Below are positions 35,478 to 46,129 of a stretch of DNA of 64,000 bases, piece by piece (position 1 is the first letter of the stretch; each line of letters begins with the position of its first letter). Under the pieces are notes generated by a model. It saw only the letters and a program-made list of their open reading frames with translations, had not been told where the DNA came from and made no database searches. Position numbers and translations under genes: made by a program. The DNA is taken from NCBI GenBank assembly GCA_032622095.1, contig CP136069.1:108034278-108098277 (forward strand), read 5' to 3'. The stretch is from Siphonodentalium dalli (lineage: Eukaryota; Mollusca; Scaphopoda; Gadilida; Siphonodentaliidae).

Positions 35478-35611
35478 TCAAACTGGCTGGGCTGACAATT
35501 GATGTTGAGCTGTGATCACTGCAAGTGGATGATGCAGGTGATGGTGGGGGAGGCATATCTTCTTTGATATCTCTGGACTTGCTCTCTGTCTTAGGTTCTG
35601 ACTTTAAATCA
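35478..35611 (-). CDS. UBR5: UBR5 internal exon, Ser/Pro-rich linker (second of three)
   Basis: Minus-strand exon of 134 nt (1 nt + 44 codons + 1 nt), open throughout in the frame set by the upstream exon. The acceptor is TTTTCTGCTTTCAG and the donor is GA|GTAAGTG. The product is charged, then Pro/Ser-rich, with SEPKTESKS, an acidic KED and MPPPPSPASSTCSD, then SIVSPASL. Vertebrate UBR5 has a comparable low-complexity linker (a PPSPAS-type run followed by a CSD) between the preceding segment and the beta-propeller. Such linkers are disordered and phosphorylatable, and no catalytic residue is expected. The repeat-derived tail at 35377-35460 ends about 17 bp beyond the donor. The leading T completes AG from the upstream exon (Ser), and the trailing A joins the next exon's AA (Lys). 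Confidence 0.93.
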
Positions 35612-36140
35612 CTGAAAGCAGAAAATGGCATAGACTATTTATTTAAGCAAATAAAATTTAAGTAATATGGCATACTCTACAATAATATGTAATGGTATCT
35701 TTGAAATGAGAAGTCAGCAATAATGGACACCTGTTTTAATAGAAATAAAAGGTTCCTCGAATTGGTACTGTTAAGATATTAAGAGTTTGAGGAAATAATT
35801 CACATTACACATGGGCTCAGTTCAGCTGATCCTAACAAATGCAAAGCAAAGCTTGGTATATGCCCCCCACGGTCAGTTTAAGGAGTGGGTTTATTGATAG
35901 AAATTTAATTTTTATTTTCTAAATCCAAGAAGTGGGTATCGTTTCGCCTTAAAGGGATGGGCGGCCTTCGTTGCAGCTACAATTTAGAAATAACATTTAT
36001 CAAATTATGATAATTTCCTCATGAATATAGTAATAGTATAGCACAATGATGATATGAATGCGATATTATTCACATAACACGTTTTGTGTCCGAGAAAATA
36101 CAGGTCGAGTGTTGCTTAGTTTCTCGCAAAAAGCACGTGG
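35612..36140. other. Unassigned intron sequence upstream of the second exon
   Basis: AT-rich; includes the acceptor pyrimidine tract next to 35612. Nothing else recognised. Confidence 0.5.
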
Positions 36141-36144
36141 ATTG

Positions 36145-38003
36145 TTTATAAGCAAAGTTTGGTGACAATCGGATGAGGGATGTGGTCTGTAGGGTGTGCG
36201 AAAGGATTTAGTCATGCAAAGAGTAAAATCCAAGATGGTTGCTGGCAGCTATGTTTTTAATCAAAAAATTTTCATATTCGATAGCCCCCATTTAGAGGTG
36301 ATTCTAAACATATTTATAAATTTATAAACAGGGCTGCAGGGTGTGTCGATGGATTCAAATTTGAAATCCAAGATGGCGGCTGGTGGCCATGTTTTTTTTA
36401 CAAATTTCGGACAAATAGGAGGCTCAGTTCTCGAAATTGGGAATAAAGTAGCTTACAAAAACACTGCTGTCACGGCTGTGTTAAACTTCTATTGGCAACA
36501 TTCAAATGTGTCGAAGTCTCAAAATATGAAAGTGTCAATGACACTGTAGCTCAACTTGGAAAGGGAATAATTTCATGTGTTACAGTCAATGGAGCGATTA
36601 GGAATGCGGAAAGTTGAATGGTCTAAGTAATACTAGATTGTCAACATGAAGAGATATATAAAGTAAAATCCAAGATAGTTGCTGATGGCTATGTTTTCTA
36701 ATGAAATTCAAAAACATTTGATAGCTTCCATCTAGTAGATCAATATCAAGATTAATATGAAGTTTGGTGATGATCGGATGAGGGTCATGGACTGTAGAGT
36801 GTGGCAAAGGATTTATTCATGCAAAGAATAAAATCCAAGATGGCTGCCAGCGGACATGTTTTATGGCCGAATGACCCCAAAATGACTCGTTCCCATTTAC
36901 ATGTCAATATTAACATCCATGACAAATTTCATGATGATCAGACAAACAGTATGGCCTATAGCCCGTGCTAATGGATTGAATTTTTAAATCCAAGATGGCT
37001 GCTGGTGGCCATGTTTTTTGGCCGAATGACCCCAAAATGACTCGTTACCAATCTACATGTCAATGTCAACAGCCATGACAAATTTCATAATGATCCGACC
37101 AAAGGTACAACCTGTAGCCCGTGCCAAAAGATTTAGTCATGCAATGAGGAAATCAAAAATAAAATAAATAACAGTTTTGTATAGCGTAAAATCAACCGAA
37201 GTGCTCTAAAACGCTTGACATGTTAAACATAAAATACAATTGCAAATATAAGACATAATTATGGACATCAATAAAAATGTAGAAATACAAAAGCGCATAA
37301 AATTACAAATAGAAAAATAATAAAAAGTTACTGGTAAATTGGGGGTGATAACATGCTAAAAAATACTAACAGCGAAAAAAGTGGTAAAATGGCGAACGGG
37401 TAACAAGCTAAAAATAACATGAAAAGGGGGTAAAATGGGGAAAGATCGGGAAACGAGTAAAATTGAAACGAAAAATATTGATGAGACTAAGGTGTTTAAT
37501 TAGTGATCCAAACAGTATAAAAGATAGATTATAAACAAATAGTATTTACATTAGTATTTTTTTGTTTTTGTTTTTTTTTGGGTATTTTAAGATAAAAATA
37601 AAAACAGTTATCAAACACATATGTACACGAGTTAAGTTCAGCTGGTGTTTTTCTTGGTTGATGCGCATGACGTTAGCTTTCACCTGGTATAGCCTGGAAA
37701 CCCTTGCTACTCGCTAATGTGCTTACGGGACTTCTTCGGTTGTAATTCCAAGTCTTTGACTGCTTCTTGGAATAAGTTAGCTTTCACCTGGAAACCCTTG
37801 CTGACCAAGGCTACTCGCTAACGTGCATACGGGACTTCGTCAATGTCAACGCCCATGACAAATTTCATAATGATCCGACCAAAGGTACGACCCGTAGCCC
37901 GTGCTAAGGGAAATTGTTGACGAATCACGCACACACACACACACGGACGACGGATACCAAGCCATGGCAATAGCTCAAACTTTACAAAGTAAAGTTGAGC
38001 TAA
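36145..38003 (+). repeat. Family A element with a second core flavour
   Basis: 5' palindrome AGTGTCAATGACACT at 36531-36545, first-flavour units (36150-36840), then units with GGCCGAATGACCCCAAAATG and ATGATCCGACCAAAGGTACG. The 3' end has CACACACACACGGACGACGG, CAAACTTTAC, AAA, GTAAAGTTGAGCTAA (CTAA 38000-38003). About 690 bp of unrelated A-rich sequence (37145-37835) interrupts the array and contains a 104-bp tandem duplication (TTAGCTTTCACCTGG at 37673 and 37777). Confidence 0.85.
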
Positions 38004-38600
38004 TAATGGTACAAGTACAACTGACAAGATGCTGAATCATATCGGTCTTTATCTGACCCCAGGTAGGTGAATATAACCGACTTAAAGAATTGGGATCGTC
38101 ATAGAAACAGCTTGTGCAAATGTGCACTTTCAAGAAACTTTTTGCAAAACAAAAATAAAACTATTGAAATATAAAAATATAAATCTGTTTCAATTGCGTA
38201 GTGTTCTTATTTGTAACCCTGGGTGTTTCTTCCCCTATTAACTTCTACTATCGAGAGCTATCATCACAGTATACATAGATAAAATTCCGACATTCCGTTT
38301 TCATGCTCCGATATACAATCAGTGGTGTGAAAGTGCATGAAACACGCATGTATAACTTTTGGCCATTGACATGTATTTATGTGATTTATTTCATCTGAAA
38401 TACACAGATCAAGGGGTAAGATATTCACTGATGATAGACCAAAGAAATCAGTTAATATAATAATTATTTATAATGTACATTTGCTTTTTGCATTATTTAT
38501 ATATAAAAACATCTCTAAAGTTAATGTCCTCTCTGATTGGTTAAAAGATATCAGTGCTGCGGCAAAAAAAGATTACCACAGCAATTACCATGGAATCGCT
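38004..38600. other. Unassigned intron sequence
   Basis: AT-rich; nothing recognised. Confidence 0.4.
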
Positions 38601-38619
38601 GATTGCCATGGCTAATTTC

Positions 38620-38830
38620 GAGGGCTGGGAAGCTCCCATCTAGAGGTGACACCGAACATCCATATGAAGTTTGGTGATGATCGGACACGGGATGTGGTCT
38701 GTAAGGTGTGCCAAAGGATTTAGTCATGCAAAGAGTAAAATCCAAGATGGCTGCCGGCAGCCATGTTTTTCATCGAAAATCGTTCAAATTCAATAACTCC
38801 CATCTACAGGTGATCACAATCAAGCCTGTA
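38620..38830 (+). repeat. Family A core, left of the 458-bp repeats
   Basis: AGCTCCCATCTAGAGGTGAC, GATCGGACACGGGATGTGG, CCAAGATGGCTGCCGGCAGC. Family A resumes at 40658 (TGTAAGGTGTGCCGAAGG). Confidence 0.85.
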
Positions 38831-39288
38831 GGAATCACTGAACTAAATGGTTTCCCATAGGCGACAGTGTTAACGTTTCCGCCAAATTCACTGAATTGAA
38901 GCCTGCAGGCCATACCAGTGATGTTTACCCAGCTAGATTGACACCAGCTGATCACGAAAATGCAAGAAAAATCATAGGTCATGTGTTTACTTTTAAAAAT
39001 AAATCCCCAAGTGTACGACGGGGTTATCCCACAGCCAAATTTGTTCTGGAAAAATCCAGAACTACAGCGGCTAGTTAAATAAATTTCCCGCTCACAAAAA
39101 TCCATTCCCCCATTCATTCACCAGTTTAAATTATTTAGATATTATGTACAAATCAAATAAACGCGATGTCATCCTTTAACAACGTGTCGCATGTATCAGG
39201 TGAAGGTCATTCTTCAGTTACCTTCACCTTTAGGGTTCCACGGTGTACTCGCTCCCCGACTCTAGAACACATTTAGCTCCCTGATTCC
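38831..39288. mobile_element. 458-bp inverted-repeat unit, copy 1
   Basis: Bounded by GGAATCACTGAACTAAATG and the complement of GGAATCAGGGAGCTAAATG. Flanked by TGTA (38827-38830) and TATA (39289-39292). As read, identical to 40200-40657. No transposase: the 60- to 115-codon frames are the same in both copies and have no motif. Confidence 0.8.
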
Positions 39289-40199
39289 TATATATATGTA
39301 TATGTGTGAAACACAGCGTTTCTTATAGTATTTTATCAAAATATAGACCTTACTGAAATAAAAAATGGATTATATCGAGCAGTAGTTGTTTATTTTTCCA
39401 ATATGAGGCATCCTGAAAATTAGTGTCAATCCTCAAAATAAAGCCAAAAAATTTAGATTTTTTTTTCAATTTTACTAGCTGATGCATCTCGTATAACTGA
39501 AGAATACCCTTATATACCATACTATTACTAAATTGAAGAGGATATGTTAATATACATTTTGAGTGGGATAACTTGTCCAATTTTAAACCCTTTTCATGCA
39601 AAATTTGTCAATTTATAATAAACATTTACAAAAATTAACAGAAAATTTAAATAAAAAATACTTTAATAGCATAATAAAGCAACTATAAGTCAATTTAAAT
39701 ATCTAAACATAATCATACAACATCAGCCACAATCTCAGGCATGCAATTTGACCAGATGGCAGGGCATAATGTCTGTTTAACAAACCTGCCATGACAGTTT
39801 TGCACGACATTAACACTACTGGCGATGCCATCACCCCCCCCCCCCCCCCCCCCCCCCCCCCCGACTTGGGGTGGGACTACGGTCCCCGATAAGGCTACTG
39901 GGTGCCGGGAAATCTTAATTGGGTTAACTGCCACCTTTTCCCAATGGGGGGGGGGGGGCTAACACTACTCAAATTTTTGGGGAGGGGGGCTTTAGCCCCC
40001 CTGACCCCCTAATGGTACCTGATGTCCATGCAAAATTCCCAGATTTATCACTTTCTTTACTATCTACAGGCGAATCCATGCGTTTCTTCTTTAAATCTGT
40101 CCAAAATGTGGTCATTATCATTTGAAAATAAGAAAATATGGAATTAACAACTTATCATGGCGAGACGTGAAATTTCGTAAAATTCATATTTTTCCTATA
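39289..40199. other. Sequence between the two 458-bp units
   Basis: 911 bp, AT-rich, with a C run (39834-39862) and a G run (39946-39958) about 83 bp apart. Begins and ends with TATA. No coding region recognised. Confidence 0.5.
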
Positions 40200-40657
40200 G
40201 GAATCACTGAACTAAATGGTTTCCCATAGGCGACAGTGTTAACGTTTCCGCCAAATTCACTGAATTGAAGCCTGCAGGCCATACCAGTGATGTTTACCCA
40301 GCTAGATTGACACCAGCTGATCACGAAAATGCAAGAAAAATCATAGGTCATGTGTTTACTTTTAAAAATAAATCCCCAAGTGTACGACGGGGTTATCCCA
40401 CAGCCAAATTTGTTCTGGAAAAATCCAGAACTACAGCGGCTAGTTAAATAAATTTCCCGCTCACAAAAATCCATTCCCCCATTCATTCACCAGTTTAAAT
40501 TATTTAGATATTATGTACAAATCAAATAAACGCGATGTCATCCTTTAACAACGTGTCGCATGTATCAGGTGAAGGTCATTCTTCAGTTACCTTCACCTTT
40601 AGGGTTCCACGGTGTACTCGCTCCCCGACTCTAGAACACATTTAGCTCCCTGATTCC
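40200..40657. mobile_element. 458-bp inverted-repeat unit, copy 2
   Basis: Direct repeat of 38831-39288, offset 1369 bp, flanked by TATA (40196-40199) and TGTA (40658-40661). The outer flanks of the pair are therefore TGTA/TGTA and the inner flanks TATA/TATA. Confidence 0.8.
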
Positions 40658-41132
40658 TGTAAGGTGTGCCGAAGGATTTAGTCATAAAAAGAGTAAAATC
40701 CAAGATGGCCGCTGCATGGCGGGAATGTTTTTGAATAAAATTCAGAAATTTTGTATTGCTCCCACCTGGAGTTCGCCCCTTAAGATCCAAAAGCAGTTTG
40801 GTGATGATCGGATGGAATCCAAGATATCTGCCAGCGGCCATGTTTTTTAACAACTTTCTGTCAAAATAGGAGGCTACCATCTAGATCACATACAAGGCTG
40901 CAGGTTGTGCCAATGGATTCAAATTTGAAATCAAAGATGGCTGCTGGTGGCATGTTTTTTAACGAAATTCGGTCAAAATTGTCACCCAAAAGATCCATAT
41001 ATATTAAGTTTGGTCATGATTGGATGAGAGATGTGACCTGTACGGTGTGCAAACATAAATTGTTGATAGACATATGGATGCATGGACGCCAACCTGTGGC
41101 AATAGCTCAAACTTGACTTCAAGTTGAGCTAA
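40658..41132 (+). repeat. Family A element, 3' part
   Basis: Core words, then GGATGCATGGACGCCAACC, the hairpin AAACTTGA, C, TTCAAGTT and GAGCTAA (CTAA 41129-41132). Confidence 0.88.
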
Positions 41133-41791
41133 CAATGGTCTCTGTCATAAACATAAAGTATAAGGGTAACAAGATAAAGAAAAAGTTTAGTAATAATCTG
41201 GCCGCCAAACCCCAATTTTTGGCTAATGCTTGTTTTAAAGTATAAAGTTTTTTTCTCAGTGGATTCTGGTGGTCTAGGGTCACCTTTTGAATAATCTACC
41301 AGCTGGCCTGTCAGCCTTGGAGAATATGAGAAATCTGATTAAACAAAGATAGTGGTCAAAATCGCTGAATTTGTCAAAACAAAATGACTTTTGACCCCAC
41401 GGAATTGAAAAAAGATATAGAAACAATGTTTTGTCACAAATAATATGTTTTCTGGATAAACTTTTATAAAAATTCAGCTCATCGTTTGACAAAGAGTTCA
41501 AAGATGGCCACAAAAGATGGAGGCTTAAAATCGCTAAAATCTTAAATTTGACCAAATTCCCCAAAACGAATTTCAGTATATGCCTCCGGTTACCCGACCG
41601 ACCTGCCGAAATTGGGCCGACCTGGACTTTTTTCAAATTTCAACATAATTAAAAAAATTAATGCATGTAATTGGCATGTAAATACATCAATATCGCTAAA
41701 TATATAATATATACTATGTTTTAAGCAGCAATAATTTTAGATGGATGGAGAGTGGGTGCGTCTCGGGCATATTTCCGTAGCCCTCTTCTTG
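41133..41791. other. Unassigned, probably dispersed repeat
   Basis: Contains AAAGATGGCCACAAAAGATGG and TTGACCAAATTCCCC. The minus-strand frame 41280-41636 (118 codons) is not recognised and lacks splice context. Confidence 0.4.
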
Positions 41792-41946
41792 TGGCGTTTT
41801 CGGACCCACTGTATATACGTTCTTGTTCGGCTACCTATATTACTTGTTCAGATTTTATAGTTATTATATTTTTATATAGAATATAGGTAGTCCATATCGC
41901 AACACCCAGTCTTTCTTAGTCCTTTCCTTGATGCTGGGGATATAAA
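41792..41946 (+). repeat. 155-bp direct repeat, copy 1
   Basis: Starts TGGCGTTTTCGGACCC and ends GGGGATATAAA; it differs from 42684-42838 at one position as read. Confidence 0.9.
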
Positions 41947-42683
41947 TTACCATTGGATCTGTAAGTTCCAAGGGTTTTATATCTTCTACATCACCTACAA
42001 TTACGACTCGCTAATTATCTCGTATTTCGCGCTACCTCTCGATACAAGTCTCTCAGCCAGCGAGATCTCACATGTAAACAGCCGAAGCACTACTTTTAAA
42101 AAAAGAATACGCATTGCAATAGTTCCAGATCAATCAACCAACCATCAGTTTATTACTAAATTCAATCTGATACACATCCGTAAATGTTTTCCTCCCTACG
42201 TCTTTTATTTAATAATGCCGTTCGCAAGACGATCTCCTTTTTTCTACGGATCTATATTTTTTTATGCGCACGAACACAAAACTACACAGTAAGTAATTCA
42301 TTCCCTATATTTTTCTCATAAGGTGCAGACGCATATTTTACTCTATCTCACAACTATTTCACCCACCACCTCCTCTTTCAACCACCTTCGCTCAGCCTGA
42401 TCCATTATCTTTTGTTTCTTCCACCTTCACGGTTTCCGCCCACCCACCAGTTGTTTTGTCTCTGCTACATTGGGAGCCTTTAAAGGCATAAATTCTCTTT
42501 TTATCATCCAATATTTCTTTTCACAGATTAAGTGCCCCCCCCCTTTTCCATAACTGGTGGGTGGGGACCTTTTCCATATCTTTCAGGTCTGTCCGGGTTT
42601 TCATTTTCATGTTTCTTGTTCATCCCCGGTCTTTCCATTTAAGCCTTTTAGGCTTTTTGTACTCTTGTTACTTTTATTTGTTA
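41947..42683. other. Sequence between the 155-bp direct repeats
   Basis: 737 bp, pyrimidine-rich in its second half (42290-42660), with no coding frame of note. The whole 41792-42838 has the outline of a short LTR-like (TRIM) element, but the repeats lack TG...CA ends and no target duplication is seen. Confidence 0.5.
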
Positions 42684-42838
42684 TGGCGTTTTCGGACCCA
42701 CTGTATATACGTTCTTGTTCGGCTACCTATATTACTTGTTCAGATTTTATAGTTATTATATTTTTATATAGAATATAGGTAGTCCATATCGCAACACCCA
42801 GTCTTTCTTAGTCCTTTCCTTGATGTTGGGGATATAAA
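42684..42838 (+). repeat. 155-bp direct repeat, copy 2
   Basis: See 41792-41946; offset 892 bp. Confidence 0.9.
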
Positions 42839-43150
42839 AACAATTTACTTCTATTAAAATACATGTCCATTCATGGTTGCAGATGAATCCCAATCTCACC
42901 AATAAATCTGCAGTCTTTAAAGGCTGCCTGTGGTAATATTGTTTGTTCAACTCCCATGTCTTGTGGGCAGAAGTCTTTTCTGTTAGAGAGCAATATACAT
43001 GCAGAAGACTTTCTATATCAGAATTTAAAGTTCCTCTCCCCAGTCAATCAAGGATTCATAGTGTTCATGCATAGTTACTAGTATGTATACAGACAGTATA
43101 AAGATGACTGCATGTCTACCATATCAAACACCCTTCTGGGATGGGCACTA
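42839..43150. other. Unassigned intron sequence
   Basis: Nothing recognised. Confidence 0.4.
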
Positions 43151-44282
43151 AACAAGACAGTCAATGACTGTGGGGTCGCTCACCAGACTGCAAAGACTGA
43201 TAAGACTGGGACTCTGGAGACCAAAACAGTCAGCACTTTTCATAATCACTTTAAAAGAAGTAGATTTAAACAGGATATGTGGCTAGAGAGACTTCAAGTA
43301 TGTAGCTTGGTAAAAAACCACCTTGAAATTGCCAACTGTACACTACTGATCACCCCCCTCCTCCAGCTCAACAAGTCCCCTCCCGACCGGGCTCTAGACT
43401 CCCAAGTCTTAGGTTGGAATTTCACAACTGACACCTCAAACTTTCTCAATTGTTGGAAATTTCCAATCTCACAAGCGCCTTTTTCTAAAACCATTTAGAA
43501 ATGTTTGAAGCCCAATTATCCATGGACCCAAAACACAATACATGTATGTCAGACCAATCAGTCAGGTGGTTCCAAGGTAGATGTTTTAATGAATTTGGTA
43601 TTTCGATGATTTTATTAGACACAAAAGTGTTAACTCCCCATAGCCTGCAATTTCTTGACAGGTTGACCTCATTTTAACAAATCTGAATCTCAGTCACTAA
43701 AGAATCCTCCTGATTCCTCCATACTATATGTAAGCTAAATAGTCCAAACTCTCTTGAGAAGACATTTTAAGAATTACTATAGAGACATATAGTTATGTCC
43801 CTGGTCCCACCCTATTTAACCTGGTGACCCCATCTGAATAAATATGAATCCCAGACACCAAAGAACCCTTCATACATATCATAAATATCAGTCAAATAGA
43901 CCTGATGGTCCTTGTGAAGGAAGCATATTAAGAGGGAAACTGTCCTTCGCTTGGCCCCTATTTGACCAGGTGACCCCATTAAAAAAATCTGAATTGCAGT
44001 CAAGGAAGAACATTCCATTCTATATAAGCCAACTAGTTCTTGCAAACATATTTTAAGAATTACTATGTAGTGAAATAGTTAAGTCTCTTGCTCTGCCCTT
44101 ATTTGACTTTGTGATCCCATTTTCACAAATCTGATAAGGATAAGATTTAAGTTCCCCAGTTGAAGTTGGGCACCTCATTTATGAATTTTATCTTCTGCAA
44201 ATTAGAAGATATAGAAACTTCCTAGACGGGAAATTTAACTAACATGTAACAATGTAAATTTGATACTATAGATACTTCCCAG

Positions 44283-45300
44283 AAGATGAGGCCTAAGCAG
44301 AATGAGGTCTCCAGAGGGTCAATTTGGTGATGCTAGCCCACTGTGCGGGATAGCATCACAAAAAGCGTGTCTGTTCCTACATTGTGCATGCCTGGCCTCA
44401 AGCAACACAATGTATTATACAATCAAGCCTTGAAATAGTGTGATAGTGTGTCTGTCATTTGCAGAATGAGGTCCCCAGAGGGTGAATTTAGTGACGCTAT
44501 CCCGCACAGCGGGCTAGCATCACTAAATTCACCCTCTGGGGACCTCATTCTGATAAGGCCCTCAACTGCTATGGAAGACCTAGAATAAGATTGAAGTTCC
44601 CCAGTTGAAGATGGTGATGTTCACCCATTGGGCACCTCAATTATGAATTTTATCTTCTGCAAATTAGGGGATATAGAAACTTCCTAGAAGGGAAATTTAA
44701 CTAACAACAATGTAAATTTGATACTATAGATACTTCCCAGAAGATGAGGCCTAAGCAGAATGAGGTCTCCAGATGGTGAATTTGGTGATGCTAGCCCGCT
44801 GTGTGGGATAGCATCACTAAAAGCATGTCTGTTCCTACATTGTGCATGTCTGGCCTCAAGCAACACAATGTATTATACAATCAAGCCTTGAAATAGTGTG
44901 TCTGTCATTTGCAGAATGAGGTCCTCAGAGGGTGAATTTAGTGATGCTATCCTGCACAGCGGGCTAGCATCACTAAATTCACCATCTGGGGACATCATTG
45001 TGCTAAGGCCCCCAACTGCTATGGCAGACCTAGGATAAGATTGAAGTTCCCCAGTTGAAGTTGGTGATGTTCACCCATTGGGCACCTCAATTATAAATTT
45101 ATCTTCTGCAAATTAGGGGATATAGAAACTTCCTAGAAGGGAAATGTAACTAACAACAATGTTAATTTGATACTATAGATACTTCCCAGAAGATGAGGCC
45201 TAAGCAGAATGAGGTCTCCAGAGGGTGAATTTGGTGATGCTAGGCCGCTGTGCGGGATAGCATCACTAAATTCACCCTCTGGGGACCTCATTCTGCAAAT
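44283..45300. repeat. Tandem array of long hairpins, period about 455 bp
   Basis: AGAAGATGAGGCCTAAGCAG at 44281, 44739 and 45188. Inside lie hairpins near 44467-44553, 44913-45000 and 45205-45300: arms of about 40 bp (GAATGAGGTCCCCAGAGGGT, then GAATTTAGTGAYGCTA, and their complement) around CCCGCACAGCGGG. The complete copy at 44467 is almost perfectly self-complementary. Confidence 0.9.
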
Positions 45301-46129
45301 GACATTAGTCCTGATATGAACAATACATGAATGATTGGGAATTAATGACTTCTAGCAGATCTGCAAGGAATGTTTATAAACATATGAAGATTGACATGAT
45401 TGTGTCAGCATACCCAGCATATATACAGTTACAGCCAAAGTAAATGCTTCTTATTAATGATTCTGTCAAGAATTTGAGTAAATTTTATTTTTGGGACCAG
45501 GCCAGGGTGACAGAAGCAGTGCACTTGAGTGAAGGGCCAGGGGGCACAACCTTCAGAAATGTAATGGCATTAGTTTTTCAATTTTCAAAAAATGTTAAAC
45601 AATATATATATATAATTGACCATGGAGTTAAATACACATTTTTTTTATTTTTTTTTAATATTTTAATAAAAAAAACAATTCCACAGTTTTTTTTAAATAT
45701 TCTTTTATTTTTTAATATATCATTTCTTTTCTATTCTTTTCTTTTTTGGTTAAAGAGTTTAATCTGAATTTTTTTTTTTTTGAGTTATGTCCCTGGCCCC
45801 ACCCACAATTGACCCAGTGACCTCATTTGAACAAATCTGAACCCCAGTCAACCAAGGATCCTTCATACCAAATATGAACCCATTTGGCATGATGGTATTT
45901 GAGAAGATGTTTAAAAGAATTACTAAGGAGGGAAAGAGTTATGGCCCTGGTTTCTCAACTAATCAACCTGGTGACCTCATTTGAACAAATCTGAATGTGA
46001 GTCACATAGGGAACATCCACACCAAATATGAACCCATTAGGCCTTATGATTCTGGAAAAGAAGTCGTTCTAAGAATTACTATCAAGGAATAGAGTTGTGG
46101 CCCTGCTTTCGCAACTATTTGACCCAGTG

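Noticed and set aside
38831-40657. LTR retrotransposon with 458-bp LTRs
   Set aside because: The repeats end GGAATCA...TGATTCC rather than TG...CA, are themselves inverted-repeat units, and the 911-bp interior has no primer-binding site or gag/pol frame that I can see. Not formally excluded.
41280-41636. 118-codon minus-strand frame as a UBR5 exon or separate gene
   Set aside because: Not similar to UBR5, the flanking UBR5 exons already join in phase, and the segment looks like a dispersed repeat (AAAGATGGCC words).
43112-43498. 128-codon frame as a gene on the plus strand
   Set aside because: It is the 5' block of a family F element; the same sequence at 56120-56500 has lost the frame through small indels.
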